From Bin127 sp965203505 (GTDB lineage Bacteria > Chloroflexota > Dehalococcoidia > Lucifugimonadales > Lucifugimonadaceae): 64,000 nucleotides of DNA. Position numbers and translations under genes: made by a program. The stretch covers positions 682,001 to 746,000 of the forward strand of contig OZ241880.1 in the NCBI GenBank assembly GCA_965203505.1. The letters run 5' to 3'. Of this stretch, positions 48,366 to 57,037 are shown piece after piece. Every line of letters begins with the position of its first letter. The first letter of the stretch is position 1. The notes under the pieces are model-generated. The model ran no database searches. It had not been told where the DNA came from and was given only the letters and a program-made list of their open reading frames with translations.

Positions 48366-49463
48366 TCAGCCGATTCGCAAGGAGGGAATGACATCGAGGT
48401 CGTATCCGTGCCGTCGGCTATCCATGAAGAGGTCGAGACCAGCGCGGGCGATCATGGCTCCGTTGTCGGTGCACAGCGGTATCGGAGGTGTCACTACCGG
48501 CAATGGGGCAGACTTCGTCATTGTCTCCCGCAATGGGCGGTTGGCGGCGACTCCGCCGACCAAGACGATCGCTGAACAGTTGTATTTTCGAGCCGCTTGG
48601 ATTGTCTTGACGACGAGAACGTCGATCACGGAGTCTTGGAACGCTTTGGATATGTCGGCGACGATCTGGGGGGCGGGCGGCGGGTCGGTTTCGCTTCTCG
48701 GGTAGATGCCTTCACGCCGGGCACGGTTGATTACGGCGGTCTTCAATCCGCTGAAAGAGAACTCCAACGCCCCTTGCAGCCAGGCCCGAGGCAGCGGTTC
48801 GACGTCAGATCCGCTGGCGCTGTCGGCGGCGTTTTGGATGGCGGGGCCGCCCGGGTAGGGAAGACCGATGGCGCGGGCCGCCTTGTCGAACGCCTCGCCG
48901 GCGGCGTCGTCCCGCGTCTGGCCGACGAGAGTGAAATCCAGTGTGGCGCCATGTCGTTTTGCCAAGACGAGTTCGGTGTGTCCTCCCGACACGATGAGGC
49001 ACATGAGGTTCGAATCGCCGATCTCGGCAAGGGCCTCGGAGACCGGGGAGTGCGTGTCGCTGGTGTCGCATTTGTCTACGGCGTCGGGTTGAGCCGGAAG
49101 TCTTATGTATGCTGCCATGACGTGCCCGATGAGGTGATTGACGGCGATCAGGGGTTTTCCGGTTGCCGCTGCTAGGCCTTTTGCGAAGTTGACTCCGACC
49201 ATCAACGAGCCTGCGAGGCCGGGCCCGTTGGTGACGGCGATGGCATCGATTCCACACCAATCCGTATCGGCGTGTTCCAAAGCAGTCTCGACGACTGCGG
49301 GTATGGCTCTTACGTGTTGCCGCGATGCTACTTCGGGCACGATACCGCCGAATTTCGCATGCACCTCGGCCTGGGTGGCGACCACGTTTGCGAACAATCG
49401 GCCTTCGGTATCGACGATGCCGGCCGCGGTTTCATCACAAGAGGTTTCAATTCCGATGATCAC
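48366..49463 (-). CDS. tsaD: tRNA N6-adenosine threonylcarbamoyltransferase
   Basis: 365 aa. The Kae1/TsaD ASKHA fold: MIIGIETSCDETAAGIV, FGGIVPEVASRQHVRAI, AVTNGPGLAGSLMVGVNFAKGLA, the metal-binding NHLIGHVMAAY and LIVSGGHTELVL, with VLVGGVAANRPLRE near the end. It completes t6A37 formation on ANN-decoding tRNAs together with TsaB and TsaE, which are not in this window. About 30 extra residues (around QPDAVDKCDTSDTHSPVSE) form an insert after the metal motif. Confidence 0.96.
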   Translation of the reverse strand: MIIGIETSCDETAAGIVDTEGRLFANVVATQAEVHAKFGGIVPEVASRQHVRAIPAVVETALEHADTDWCGIDAIAVTNGPGLAGSLMVGVNFAKGLAAATGKPLIAVNHLIGHVMAAYIRLPAQPDAVDKCDTSDTHSPVSEALAEIGDSNLMCLIVSGGHTELVLAKRHGATLDFTLVGQTRDDAAGEAFDKAARAIGLPYPGGPAIQNAADSASGSDVEPLPRAWLQGALEFSFSGLKTAVINRARREGIYPRSETDPPPAPQIVADISKAFQDSVIDVLVVKTIQAARKYNCSAIVLVGGVAANRPLRETMTKSAPLPVVTPPIPLCTDNGAMIARAGLDLFMDSRRHGYDLDVIPSLRIG

Positions 49464-49835
49464 TTGATTGTCAATCCAGTTTTCGGCGCGTTCATTGCGC
49501 GTTTTTTGGCGTTTGAGAGGGCTTGTTTGTGGCGCGTTGGGTAGGTGACGATTTGGGTTGTCGGTGCGTGGTTCTGAAACCGCGTCATCGGTTCAAGCGT
49601 ATCGAATATAAATCATCCACCGAAGGTCCGCGATCGGAAAGTTGCGTTACAGTTCTGGCGTGCTTGCCGATTCGTTGCGTGGTGCAGCATGCGGGTAGTA
49701 CACTTGACGGTCAACGGAATCCGCGTATCGGATGTCTCATTCGATGTTAGCGCGGGCCTGGGCGACGGGGTGCGGCGACGCCTTTGCGCCGGGTGATGTT
49801 GAGAAGCAGAAGCAGCGTCGGCGGAGGTAAGGACG
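49464..49835. other. 372-bp gene-free stretch between divergent genes
   Basis: Lies between tsaD (-) and the zinc-ribbon gene (+), so it should contain promoters for both. I see no repeat, RNA gene or convincing ORF. The last 15 nt hold the strong ribosome site of the downstream gene. Confidence 0.6.
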
Positions 49836-50039
49836 TTGGAATCGATTATTTCGTGGCCAGAGTGTCTGGCATGTGAGCAGGGCGTGTTGGTGCCCCTGTC
49901 GGATTTCGGTGGGCAAGGCGCACCGGTACACTACAAAGCGTGGGTATGTACACTTCCGAATTGCGACTTCAATATAAAGATACGCAATGGAGATGTACAC
50001 GTTAACGAACCGATTTTCGAGGGCCCGAGAGGCCGCTGA
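49836..50039 (+). CDS. Small zinc-ribbon protein
   Basis: 67 aa from TTG 49836, supported by GGAGG (49823-49827) 8 nt upstream. The ribbon knuckles are C-x2-C (PECLACEQG) and C-x4-C (WVCTLPNCDFN), joined by LVPLSDFGGQGAPVHYKA. The C-terminal VHVNEPIFEGPRGR is a short strand and tail. No family name is certain; similar small ribbons act in nucleic-acid or protein contacts. A possible hairpin (50042-50070) follows the stop. Confidence 0.75.
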   Translation: MESIISWPECLACEQGVLVPLSDFGGQGAPVHYKAWVCTLPNCDFNIKIRNGDVHVNEPIFEGPRGR

Positions 50040-50041
50040 TA

Positions 50042-50070
50042 AAGACGTTTCGCCGCCCGGCAGACGTCTT
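50042..50070. terminator. Weak hairpin after the zinc-ribbon gene
   Basis: AAGACGT pairs with ACGTCTT around a 15-nt loop that can form an inner GCC/GGC pair. There is no T-run. It lies between the zinc-ribbon stop and the sortase start, so attenuation or mRNA processing is equally possible. Confidence 0.3.
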
Positions 50071-50093
50071 GAAGGTACGTCGGCGATAGCGAA

Positions 50094-51227
50094 ATGACTC
50101 GAATATCCAGAATTGCGAAACCTTTGGGGATCGCGATGGCCGTAGTCGGCTTCGCGATGGTCGCGATTTCGGGGTTCTACCTTTTCGAGTATGCGCGTTC
50201 CGGATCCGATGCCGACGATTTCAACGTAGTCGCTGCACCGCCCGAGGAATATCTGGAGCTGGTGGGTCAGCGCATCCCTAATCCGGGAACACGCTCCATA
50301 GCGGATAAGACGACGCGCGTGGAAAATGTGCCGGCGGGCGAAATCACGTCGAACGTCGACCGGGTCGAATCCATCGATCCGAAATTTGAGATCGATCGTT
50401 CTGAAACGGTTTCGATCGCGTCGGTGCTGCCGCGCATCGGTTCGGTTTCTCGGCCGGAGGATGACCCCGCCTCGGTCGGGACCCATGCTGAGGCTGATGA
50501 TGCGTTGCTAGACCGCGACGTTACGGCGCGTATGGTTGTGCCAGCCTCGGATCGTGACCAACGGGCCGCTGGAGGCTCGCCTGCGCCGGCTCTCCCGTCT
50601 TCGAGTTTGCTGGTCGAGACTTTCGCATCGATCTACCCCGGCGGCAATATGAACCCGCGTTACTGGTCGGAACCGCACTGGGCGGGCAATCTGCCGTTTG
50701 GCGGGCCGACGATCCCGGAAGATTTCTTGCCTGTAGATTCGACCGCTGCTGAGTTCGCTGCGCTGAGCGGCGAGCCGGGGCTGAGGATGCGCATCCCCGC
50801 GATCGATCTGGATGCCACGGTATCGGAGCTCGAGATACTGGATCTCGGGGACTCGCGGGAGTGGAGCACGCCTGACAAGGTTGTGGGTCACATCCCGACC
50901 ACTGCGAATCCGGGTGAATCGGCGAACGGGTGGTATTTTGGACATCTCAGCAATTTCCTGAGCAACGAGGGTGACATTTTCCGCCGTCTGCCCGAGATCG
51001 CGGCAATGATCAAAAACGATCCGGTCGATATCTTCATCACCACTTCGAACGCCGAGTACATGTACCGAGTAACCCAATCGCAGCTGGTGCACCGTGACGA
51101 ACTCAGTTTGACGGAAACGTCAGACGCCCAGATCTCGTTGGTGACGTGCTGGCCGTTCCGGGTGTACGACCATCGGATCTTGGTTTCCGCGGTGTTGGTT
51201 GCGGTGAAACCGTTGCCAGAGGCTTAG
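50094..51227 (+). CDS. Sortase-family transpeptidase
   Basis: 377 aa. The N-terminal membrane helix (GIAMAVVGFAMVAISGFYLFEYA) is followed by a long disordered acidic segment (about 40-210). The sortase barrel begins at LRMRIPAIDLDATVSEL; the catalytic triad is H284 (FGHLSN), C352 (SLVTCWP, the TLxTC motif) and an Arg after it (R361 in DHRILV). The layout resembles class D/E sortases, which are anchored at their N-terminus. It would join surface proteins to an amine acceptor; no sorted substrate is evident nearby. Confidence 0.82.
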   Translation: MTRISRIAKPLGIAMAVVGFAMVAISGFYLFEYARSGSDADDFNVVAAPPEEYLELVGQRIPNPGTRSIADKTTRVENVPAGEITSNVDRVESIDPKFEIDRSETVSIASVLPRIGSVSRPEDDPASVGTHAEADDALLDRDVTARMVVPASDRDQRAAGGSPAPALPSSSLLVETFASIYPGGNMNPRYWSEPHWAGNLPFGGPTIPEDFLPVDSTAAEFAALSGEPGLRMRIPAIDLDATVSELEILDLGDSREWSTPDKVVGHIPTTANPGESANGWYFGHLSNFLSNEGDIFRRLPEIAAMIKNDPVDIFITTSNAEYMYRVTQSQLVHRDELSLTETSDAQISLVTCWPFRVYDHRILVSAVLVAVKPLPEA

Positions 51228-51311
51228 ACGTTTCGCTTGTTTCGATCGGAACGAAACTTGTCTTGCGCCCTTAACAGGTGTGTGAAGGCTTCTCACCGGG
51301 ACCGAAACTAG

Positions 51312-52319
51312 ATGAATTCACCTTCGAAGCGAGGTCGCACCGGCGGCGAGATTTGGGGCGACCGCGTGCTTCTGGCTCTGCTCGCGGCATCGTTGATAGG
51401 GGCGTTGATCCAGATAACGATGGGTGGCGCGGTGCGGGTGACAGGGTCCGGCGATGGCTGTCCGGACTGGCCCACATGTTTCGGGAATTGGATACCGCCG
51501 TTCGAGTACCACGCGCTGATGGAGTACACGCATCGGACGATCGGTGTGTTTGTCGGGTTGACGATCATCGCCGCCGTGGCACGCGTCTGGGTGAAGCATC
51601 GGAGCGAATCATCGGTGTTGAGATCGTCTACGGCTGGTTTGATTGCAGTTTCGATAACTGGCGCGATCGGTGGCGCGGTCGTTCTCAGCGAACTCGATCC
51701 CGGCCTTCGGACCTTGCATTTGCTGCTGGCGGAGAGCGTGCTGTTGCTGATGGCGCATGCGCTGGTTGCGGCTTTGTACGCGCGGTCCGCCGTTTCCGCT
51801 GACGGGATGTCGCGCCGGTTGATGTACGTCGCGTTGATCGGGTCGGCGATGACGCTCATCGCTTTGTTGTCCGGCTCGTACGCGGTCTGGCGGGGTGCGG
51901 GCGCGGTGTGTCCGTCCTGGCCGTTATGCGGGGGTTCGTTGATTCCGCAGTACGAACTGGTCTGGATTCACGTCGCGCACCGTGTGATCGCTTTGATGTC
52001 GGTCTTTCCGGCGTTGGCGGCGGCCCACATGGCTATGAAGGTGCGAGGAGACGCTGACTCATCGGCGCGGACGTTGCGCGTGCTGGGTATCGCGATTTCG
52101 GCGATCATTGTGACGCAGGTCTTGCTGGGCGCCGCGAATCCATGGACTGGATTCGCCCAGTGGGCCAGGGTTTCGCACTTGACGGTGGCGTCGTTGCAGT
52201 GGGTCAGCATGTGTCTGCTGACGCTGCTGATACTGTTGCCGGTTGCGCGCAAGAGCCGGACTGAAGGGTTTGATCGGGGTTCGCCGCCGCGGGTTTCGAT
52301 TTCGGGAGCGGAGGCGTGA
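51312..52319 (+). CDS. ctaA: Heme A synthase
   Basis: 335 aa, eight membrane helices. Characteristic motifs: GGAVRVTGSGDGCPDWPTCFG in the first periplasmic loop, HALMEYTHRTIG (heme-ligating His), a matching second-half CPSWPLCGGSLIP and HVAHRVIAL. The Cys pairs in both loops are typical of Gram-positive/Chloroflexota-type CtaA. It oxidises heme O to heme A for aa3 oxidases. Stop overlaps the ctaB start by a GTGA junction. Confidence 0.95.
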   Translation: MNSPSKRGRTGGEIWGDRVLLALLAASLIGALIQITMGGAVRVTGSGDGCPDWPTCFGNWIPPFEYHALMEYTHRTIGVFVGLTIIAAVARVWVKHRSESSVLRSSTAGLIAVSITGAIGGAVVLSELDPGLRTLHLLLAESVLLLMAHALVAALYARSAVSADGMSRRLMYVALIGSAMTLIALLSGSYAVWRGAGAVCPSWPLCGGSLIPQYELVWIHVAHRVIALMSVFPALAAAHMAMKVRGDADSSARTLRVLGIAISAIIVTQVLLGAANPWTGFAQWARVSHLTVASLQWVSMCLLTLLILLPVARKSRTEGFDRGSPPRVSISGAEA

Positions 52320-53224
52320 CGGTGGGCGCGGCTGAGGGCCGGCAGCGACTCGGATCGGCGCTGCGAATGGTTTTGGACTACGTCGCGCTGACTAAACCGC
52401 GCGTCATGTCGCTGTTGCTGTTCACGGCTTTGGGCGGTTCGTTCGTTGCTGCCCGCGGCATACCGCCTTGGCAGTACATCGTGGTGATTCTGATCGGTGG
52501 AGCATTGGCTTCGGGCGGGGCCAGCGCGTTGAACATGTGGTACGAGGAAGACATCGACCGCGAGATGCACCGGACGGATCATCGTCCGGTGGCCGGTGGC
52601 CGCATCAATCCGTTGAACGCGCTGATATTCGGGATCGCGTTGAACGTCGCGGCGTTCGTGGTTTTCTATGTGTTTGCGAACGTGCTGGCGGCCGCTCTGG
52701 CTTTAGCTGGCTCGGCGCTGTACGTGGTGCTCTACACGGCTCTGTTAAAACGTTCGACGGCTCAGAACATCGTGATCGGGGGAGCCGCCGGTGCGATTCC
52801 ACCGTTGGTGGGGTACGCGACGATCCTGGGGATGTTGGAGCTCGAAGCGTGGTATCTGTTCGCGATCGTGTTTTTCTGGACGCCGCCCCATTTCTGGGCT
52901 TTGTCTCTGCTGATCAAAGATGACTACGCCCGGGCGGAGATTCCGATGATGCCGGTGATCGCCGGCGAGGCGGCGACTCGGGTTCAGATCTTGCTGTACA
53001 CAGTTCTCATGCTGCCGTTGACCGCGCTCTATTTTCTCGCCACAACGAAGTTGGGAGTGATGTATCTCGGATCGGCGATTTTGTTGGGACTGATCTTTGT
53101 GGCGTTGGCGGTGAAGATGTGGCGGACTGGAGAAAGGCGCGATACGGCGAACCTTTACAAGTATTCGTTGCTGTACCTGTTTCTCCTTTTCACGGCGTTG
53201 ATGGTGGACGCGGCGACGGTGTGA
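52316..53224 (+). CDS. ctaB: Heme O synthase (protoheme IX farnesyltransferase)
   Basis: 302 aa, UbiA-type polyprenyltransferase with about nine membrane helices. The prenyl-diphosphate site is NMWYEEDIDREMHRTDHRP (NxxxDxxxD form); the second acidic loop is KDDYARAEIPMMPV. It attaches a farnesyl chain to heme B. GTG 52316 overlaps the ctaA stop; an internal in-frame ATG 16 residues later is possible. The ctaA-ctaB pair implies heme A-containing cytochrome oxidase in the organism. Confidence 0.95.
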   Translation: MTVGAAEGRQRLGSALRMVLDYVALTKPRVMSLLLFTALGGSFVAARGIPPWQYIVVILIGGALASGGASALNMWYEEDIDREMHRTDHRPVAGGRINPLNALIFGIALNVAAFVVFYVFANVLAAALALAGSALYVVLYTALLKRSTAQNIVIGGAAGAIPPLVGYATILGMLELEAWYLFAIVFFWTPPHFWALSLLIKDDYARAEIPMMPVIAGEAATRVQILLYTVLMLPLTALYFLATTKLGVMYLGSAILLGLIFVALAVKMWRTGERRDTANLYKYSLLYLFLLFTALMVDAATV

Positions 53225-53258
53225 TGGGTGCGAAGATGCGTTTGAAGGTGGAACACTG

Positions 53259-54215
53259 ATGGGTTGGCTGAACCGTGCGGCGATGTTCGCGGGTGCTTTG
53301 ACATCGGCATATCTGGGTGCGTCGGCAGCTTTGGCGATAAACATGTCACGGCGCGGGAGGCGCGTGCCTTTGCAGGATGACCCGTCATCGGTGGGAATGC
53401 CGTATCGAGATGTTTCGTTTACCAGTCGGCGTGATTTCGACGATCCAGAACATGTGCTCAAGGGTTGGTTGGCATTACCGATGGGCGTGGAGATGACGCC
53501 GGTGTCGCGTGACACCAGATGGGTCGTGCTGGTCCATGGCGACAGCGCGAACCGGGCCGATCCGCAAGCGGGAGCGATGGGCGTTGCCAAATCCATGTGG
53601 GATCTGGGATACGGGGTTCTGATGTTCGATCTACGGGGTTGCGGCGAATCTGATGATGGCGAATTCACCGGGGGCTGGCAGGAACGCCTGGATGTTTTGG
53701 GGGCGTTGGACTATCTGGTCTGGCTGGGTGCGGATCGATCGCGGATCGGAGTACTGGGGTTTTCTCTGGGAGGGGTGGCGGCTTCGCTGGCTTGTGCGAA
53801 CCCCGGCGTGGCTGGCGCGTTGATATCGGACAGCGCTTACTGCGATTTCTGGATGGTTATCAAGGAGCGGTCGAGGATGCGGCCGTGGGCATCGACGCTG
53901 TTGAAGCCGGGTATGGATCTGATGCTCCAGATGCTGGTCGGCTATCGATTGGATGAAGTGTCACCCGAACGGCATATCTCGGAATGCGATATTCCGATGT
54001 TGGTGATTCACGGTGCGAAGGACAATGTGGTGCCGTTGGTCCATGCGAGGCGTTTGGCTAGGGCTCGCGGTTTGAGTCAAACCGAGATCGATGAGGGAGA
54101 CTGCGAGCAGTTCTGGGTTGTGCCGGACGCGGGACATGCGCAGGCGTTTCGAACGGGTCCGGCGGAGTATGTTGAGCGGGTGGCGGGTTTTCTGGACCGC
54201 AATCTGGCGCGTTAG
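53259..54215 (+). CDS. Alpha/beta hydrolase, membrane-anchored
   Basis: 318 aa. An N-terminal hydrophobic segment (AAMFAGALTSAYLGASAALAI) is followed by the hydrolase fold: WVVLVHGDSANR (oxyanion region), nucleophile elbow G-F-S169-L-G-G, acid in HGAKDNVVPL and H in VPDAGHAQAF. It resembles bacterial BEM46/YqkD-like hydrolases of unknown substrate. The gene starts 34 nt after ctaB, on the same strand, and is probably cotranscribed. Confidence 0.85.
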   Translation: MGWLNRAAMFAGALTSAYLGASAALAINMSRRGRRVPLQDDPSSVGMPYRDVSFTSRRDFDDPEHVLKGWLALPMGVEMTPVSRDTRWVVLVHGDSANRADPQAGAMGVAKSMWDLGYGVLMFDLRGCGESDDGEFTGGWQERLDVLGALDYLVWLGADRSRIGVLGFSLGGVAASLACANPGVAGALISDSAYCDFWMVIKERSRMRPWASTLLKPGMDLMLQMLVGYRLDEVSPERHISECDIPMLVIHGAKDNVVPLVHARRLARARGLSQTEIDEGDCEQFWVVPDAGHAQAFRTGPAEYVERVAGFLDRNLAR

Positions 54216-54251
54216 GGCTCGTTAGGGCCTGTTGGGCGGGAAGCCGGAGAT

Positions 54252-54605
54252 TTAGATTTCCGCTTTGGCGGTCTCGACGACCTTGGCGAAGGCGGAGGGT
54301 TCGCGGATTGCCAGTTCGGCTAACGATTTGCGGTCGATCGCGATGTTGGCTTTATCGAGTGCGTGGATGAACGCGGAGTAGGATAGGCCGTGCTCGCGGA
54401 CGGCGGCGTTGATTCTGGTGATGGCCAGAGCGCGGTTCTGACGTTTCTTGAGCTTGCGATGCCGCGTTGCGTAGTCGAGCGCGTGGAGCATGGACTCTTT
54501 GGCGACTCGGTAGCGTCGGCTCCGTGCGGCGCGATGGCCCTTTGCGGCTTTGACGATCGCCTTGTGGCGTTTGCGGCGCGTGGTTCCTGCTTTGACTCTG
54601 GGCAC
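54252..54605 (-). CDS. rplT: 50S ribosomal protein L20
   Basis: 117 aa. Sequence starts MPRVKAGTTRRKRHKAIVKAAKGHRAARSRRYRVAKESML and continues with the usual L20 core (RNALAITRINAAVREHGLSYSAFIHAL). L20 binds 23S rRNA early in 50S assembly and represses its own operon in bacteria studied. It follows rpmI by 16 bp. Confidence 0.98.
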   Translation of the reverse strand: MPRVKAGTTRRKRHKAIVKAAKGHRAARSRRYRVAKESMLHALDYATRHRKLKKRQNRALAITRINAAVREHGLSYSAFIHALDKANIAIDRKSLAELAIREPSAFAKVVETAKAEI

Positions 54606-54621
54606 GTTTGACCTCTGAACT

Positions 54622-54828
54622 CTATCGGGACGAGCCTACGAGCGCTTGCCTGATTGATTTGGCCATAGCTGGGGAGTCGATTCCGACTTTTCCGCCTAGC
54701 AATCGCTTCATTCTCTTTGATTTGCGTCGCCGGAAGTGGCTCTTGGGTCCTTTGGTGCGCAGGACCTTGCCTCTTGCGGAGATGTGGAAGCGCTTCTTCG
54801 CGCCCTTGTGTGTTTTCAACTTAGGCAT
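54622..54828 (-). CDS. rpmI: 50S ribosomal protein L35
   Basis: 68 aa. Starts MPKLKTHKGAKKRFHISARGKV and has the L35 signature RTKGPKSHFRRRKSKRMKRLLG. It is the middle gene of the infC-rpmI-rplT operon. The 93-bp gap upstream to infC contains two hairpins that could be a translational operator for L20. Confidence 0.98.
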   Translation of the reverse strand: MPKLKTHKGAKKRFHISARGKVLRTKGPKSHFRRRKSKRMKRLLGGKVGIDSPAMAKSIRQALVGSSR

Positions 54829-54846
54829 AGGCTCAATTATGCAATA

Positions 54847-54875
54847 CGCGCTCGTGCGGATCTGGCACGAGCGCG
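54847..54875 (-). promoter_or_regulatory. Stable hairpin upstream of rpmI
   Basis: An 11-bp perfect stem (CGCGCTCGTGC / GCACGAGCGCG) with a 7-nt loop, extended by one A-T pair. It lies 19 nt before the rpmI start codon. It has no following U-run in the direction of transcription, so a terminator is unlikely; an L20 binding site or attenuator is possible. Confidence 0.6.
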
Positions 54876-54891
54876 TTTAATCGGGTGTGAG

Positions 54892-54917
54892 CAAGCGTCT
54901 GTCTAGACAAACGCTTG
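54892..54917 (-). promoter_or_regulatory. 26-nt imperfect palindrome just after infC
   Basis: CAAGCGT pairs with ACGCTTG; inside, TGTC pairs with GACA, separated by one mismatch. It starts 5 nt after the infC stop and, with the next hairpin, fills the infC-rpmI gap. Confidence 0.5.
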
Positions 54918-54921
54918 AAAA

Positions 54922-55578
54922 TCAGACGGTCTGTACCGCTGGTTCTTTGGTCTCGGTCTCGCGGCTGTTTGCGGTGCCGTTGCTCCGTCGTTCGCGAAGG
55001 TTTCGCCCGTTTGAGCTAACCGATTGAGTTGCGTCCTCGGGTTTCGGTGCTGTGCGTCCCGATCTTGGTGCGAGGAGCATGCTCAACGTGCGGCCTTCCA
55101 TCACCGGTTTTTGTTCCAACCGTGCGTACTCGGCGACGCCTTTTGCGACTCGGCGGAGGACGTCCATCGCGAGTTCGGGGTGGGCTCGTTCGCGCCCTCG
55201 GAACCGAACGAATACTTGGACCTTTGCGCCGTCCTGTAGAAAACTGAGGACGCGTTTGGTCTTCTGTGCGATATCGTTCTCGGCGATCTTGGCGGTCAGC
55301 CGGACTTTTTTGAGCTGGCTGGTTGCTCGGGACGCCTTGCGAGCCTCTTTAGCTCGCTTTGATTGGTCGAACTTGAACTTTCCGTAGTCCATCAATCGGA
55401 CGACGGGCGGGTTCTGGTCAGGGCCAACCTCAACTAGGTCTAGCCCCATGTCTTGCGCGAGGCGCATTGCCTCGTTGCGCTTCATCACGGTGGACGAAGC
55501 TGCACCATTGCTCGAACGTTGCACCAGAAGCACTTCCGGCGCTCTGATTCGATGGTTGATGCGATAGTTCCTTGCTAT
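54922..55578 (-). CDS. infC: Translation initiation factor IF-3, with predicted AUA start
   Basis: 218 aa. The N-terminal domain begins (I/M)ARNYRINHRIRAPEVLLVQ, exactly where IF-3 proteins begin, followed by MDYGKFKFDQSKRAKEARK and the C-terminal domain ending VMEGRTLSMLLAPR; a Ser/Arg-rich tail of about 35 residues is extra. The only codon that fits both protein start and ribosome site is ATA 55576-55578, 8 nt after GAGAGG. No ATG, GTG or TTG lies in frame upstream near it; GTG 55533 would delete 15 conserved residues. IF-3 rejects non-standard start codons, so this gives autoregulation as with AUU in enterobacteria. Confidence 0.85.
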   Translation of the reverse strand: MARNYRINHRIRAPEVLLVQRSSNGAASSTVMKRNEAMRLAQDMGLDLVEVGPDQNPPVVRLMDYGKFKFDQSKRAKEARKASRATSQLKKVRLTAKIAENDIAQKTKRVLSFLQDGAKVQVFVRFRGRERAHPELAMDVLRRVAKGVAEYARLEQKPVMEGRTLSMLLAPRSGRTAPKPEDATQSVSSNGRNLRERRSNGTANSRETETKEPAVQTV

Positions 55579-55718
55579 GTCGATTTCCTCTCTTGCATGT
55601 GAACGTCAGTTACGGGTTTGCCAAGCAGGTATTTCCCGTGATGCAAATATATCAAACTCTGCGTTGCTTACGTGTTGTGTTGGCGAACACGTTGCGAACA
55701 CGATTGCTGGACCTCGAT

Positions 55719-56861
55719 TCATTGGTCGATCACGGAACCGTCGAAGTGCAGACGGGTCTCGACCTCGCGAGGGACGGGCGGGCAGTTTTCCACCGCGTCG
55801 GGCTTGATTTCGAGACCGATGCCGGGTTGGTCGGAGATGATTAGATAGCCGTTGCCATCGTGCTTGGGGGTTCCGTCTACCATGTCGGATTTGGGTGGCA
55901 CGTCTTCGCCGATCGGGTATTCCTGTAGCGCGAAGTTTGGTGCGGTGGCTGCGATTTGCAGGCAGGCGGCGGTGCTGACGGGCGAGAGCGGGTTGTGCGG
56001 CACGACGCCGGCGTGTCTTGCTTCGGCCAATGCTGCGATCTTCTTCGCTCCTGATATACCTCCGACTAGACATACGTCTGGCCGCACGTATTGGACTGCG
56101 CATCTCGATAGAGCCATCTCGAACTCCCAGAGCGAGGTGTAGCGTTCGCCGGTGGCGATGGGGATGTTTATCTTGTCGGCGACGTATGCCATCTCATCGA
56201 AGTTGTCGGGGGTGATCGGGTCTTCGTAGAAGTAGGGATGGAACTCTTCGATGCCGAGTCCGAGTTGGACGGCTTCGGTGGGTGTGAGGCGACGGTGGAT
56301 CTCGATGCAGAGATCGACGGAATCGCCGACCGTCTCGCGATAGAGTCGGACGGTTTCGATGGCGTCTCTGATCTTTTGGGCGTGGGTCTTGAAGTATGGG
56401 ACGTCGCGTTCTTCGTCGAGGAATGGAGTGAGGTGTCCTACGGCGGTGAATCCCATCTCCTTCGCTTCGGCGATTCCGGTGACGAGTTTTTCGGTGGTGT
56501 CGCCGAAGACGTGATAGTAGACGCGGGCGCGGTCTCGAACTTTTCCGCCGAGCAGCTGATGCACGGGTGCGTCGAAGTGTTTGCCCATGATGTCCCAGAG
56601 GGCGATATCGATGGCGCTGAGCGCGCCCATGACGGCGGATCCGCGGAAGTGTGAGAAGCGGTACATGTATTGCCAGTGGTGCTCAATTCGGAGCGGGTCT
56701 TCGCCGACGAGGTATCTTCCGAACTTCTCGATTGCGGCTTGGGATGCTTCGAGGTATCCCCAAGCGCCAGATTCGCCGATGCCTGATATGCCGGCGTCGG
56801 TGTCGATCTGGACCAGGAGGTAGCGGTCGAGCATCAGCGGGGTTACTTTGGTGATTTTCAT
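55719..56861 (-). CDS. Enolase-superfamily enzyme (mandelate racemase/mannonate dehydratase-like)
   Basis: 380 aa. The cap domain ends near residue 120; barrel motifs are FTAVGHLTP, DLCIEIHRRLTP, FYEDPI, ATGERYTSLWEF and GVVPHNPLSPVSTA. As in the 44943-46100 gene the first metal ligand is E-x-H instead of D-x-H; the other Glu ligands and the His are kept. IHRRLTP resembles the DVHxRLTP of mannonate/gluconate dehydratases. It stands alone: infC lies 140 bp downstream on the same strand and a repeat region upstream. Confidence 0.88.
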   Translation of the reverse strand: MKITKVTPLMLDRYLLVQIDTDAGISGIGESGAWGYLEASQAAIEKFGRYLVGEDPLRIEHHWQYMYRFSHFRGSAVMGALSAIDIALWDIMGKHFDAPVHQLLGGKVRDRARVYYHVFGDTTEKLVTGIAEAKEMGFTAVGHLTPFLDEERDVPYFKTHAQKIRDAIETVRLYRETVGDSVDLCIEIHRRLTPTEAVQLGLGIEEFHPYFYEDPITPDNFDEMAYVADKINIPIATGERYTSLWEFEMALSRCAVQYVRPDVCLVGGISGAKKIAALAEARHAGVVPHNPLSPVSTAACLQIAATAPNFALQEYPIGEDVPPKSDMVDGTPKHDGNGYLIISDQPGIGLEIKPDAVENCPPVPREVETRLHFDGSVIDQ

Positions 56862-57037
56862 GGGGAAGGTTCTTGTTTGGTCAGTTGCCTGGTGATTCGA
56901 TCAGGTGATGATTATGGATGAAACAGGATGCGATTTCAGGCGCGTTTAAAGACTGCCGGGTTGGTCGGCAGTGTCGGGATGGGTGATCTTGAGTGATGTG
57001 GTCAAGTATTAGTCATGGTTTTTGGTTGACGTGTTGG

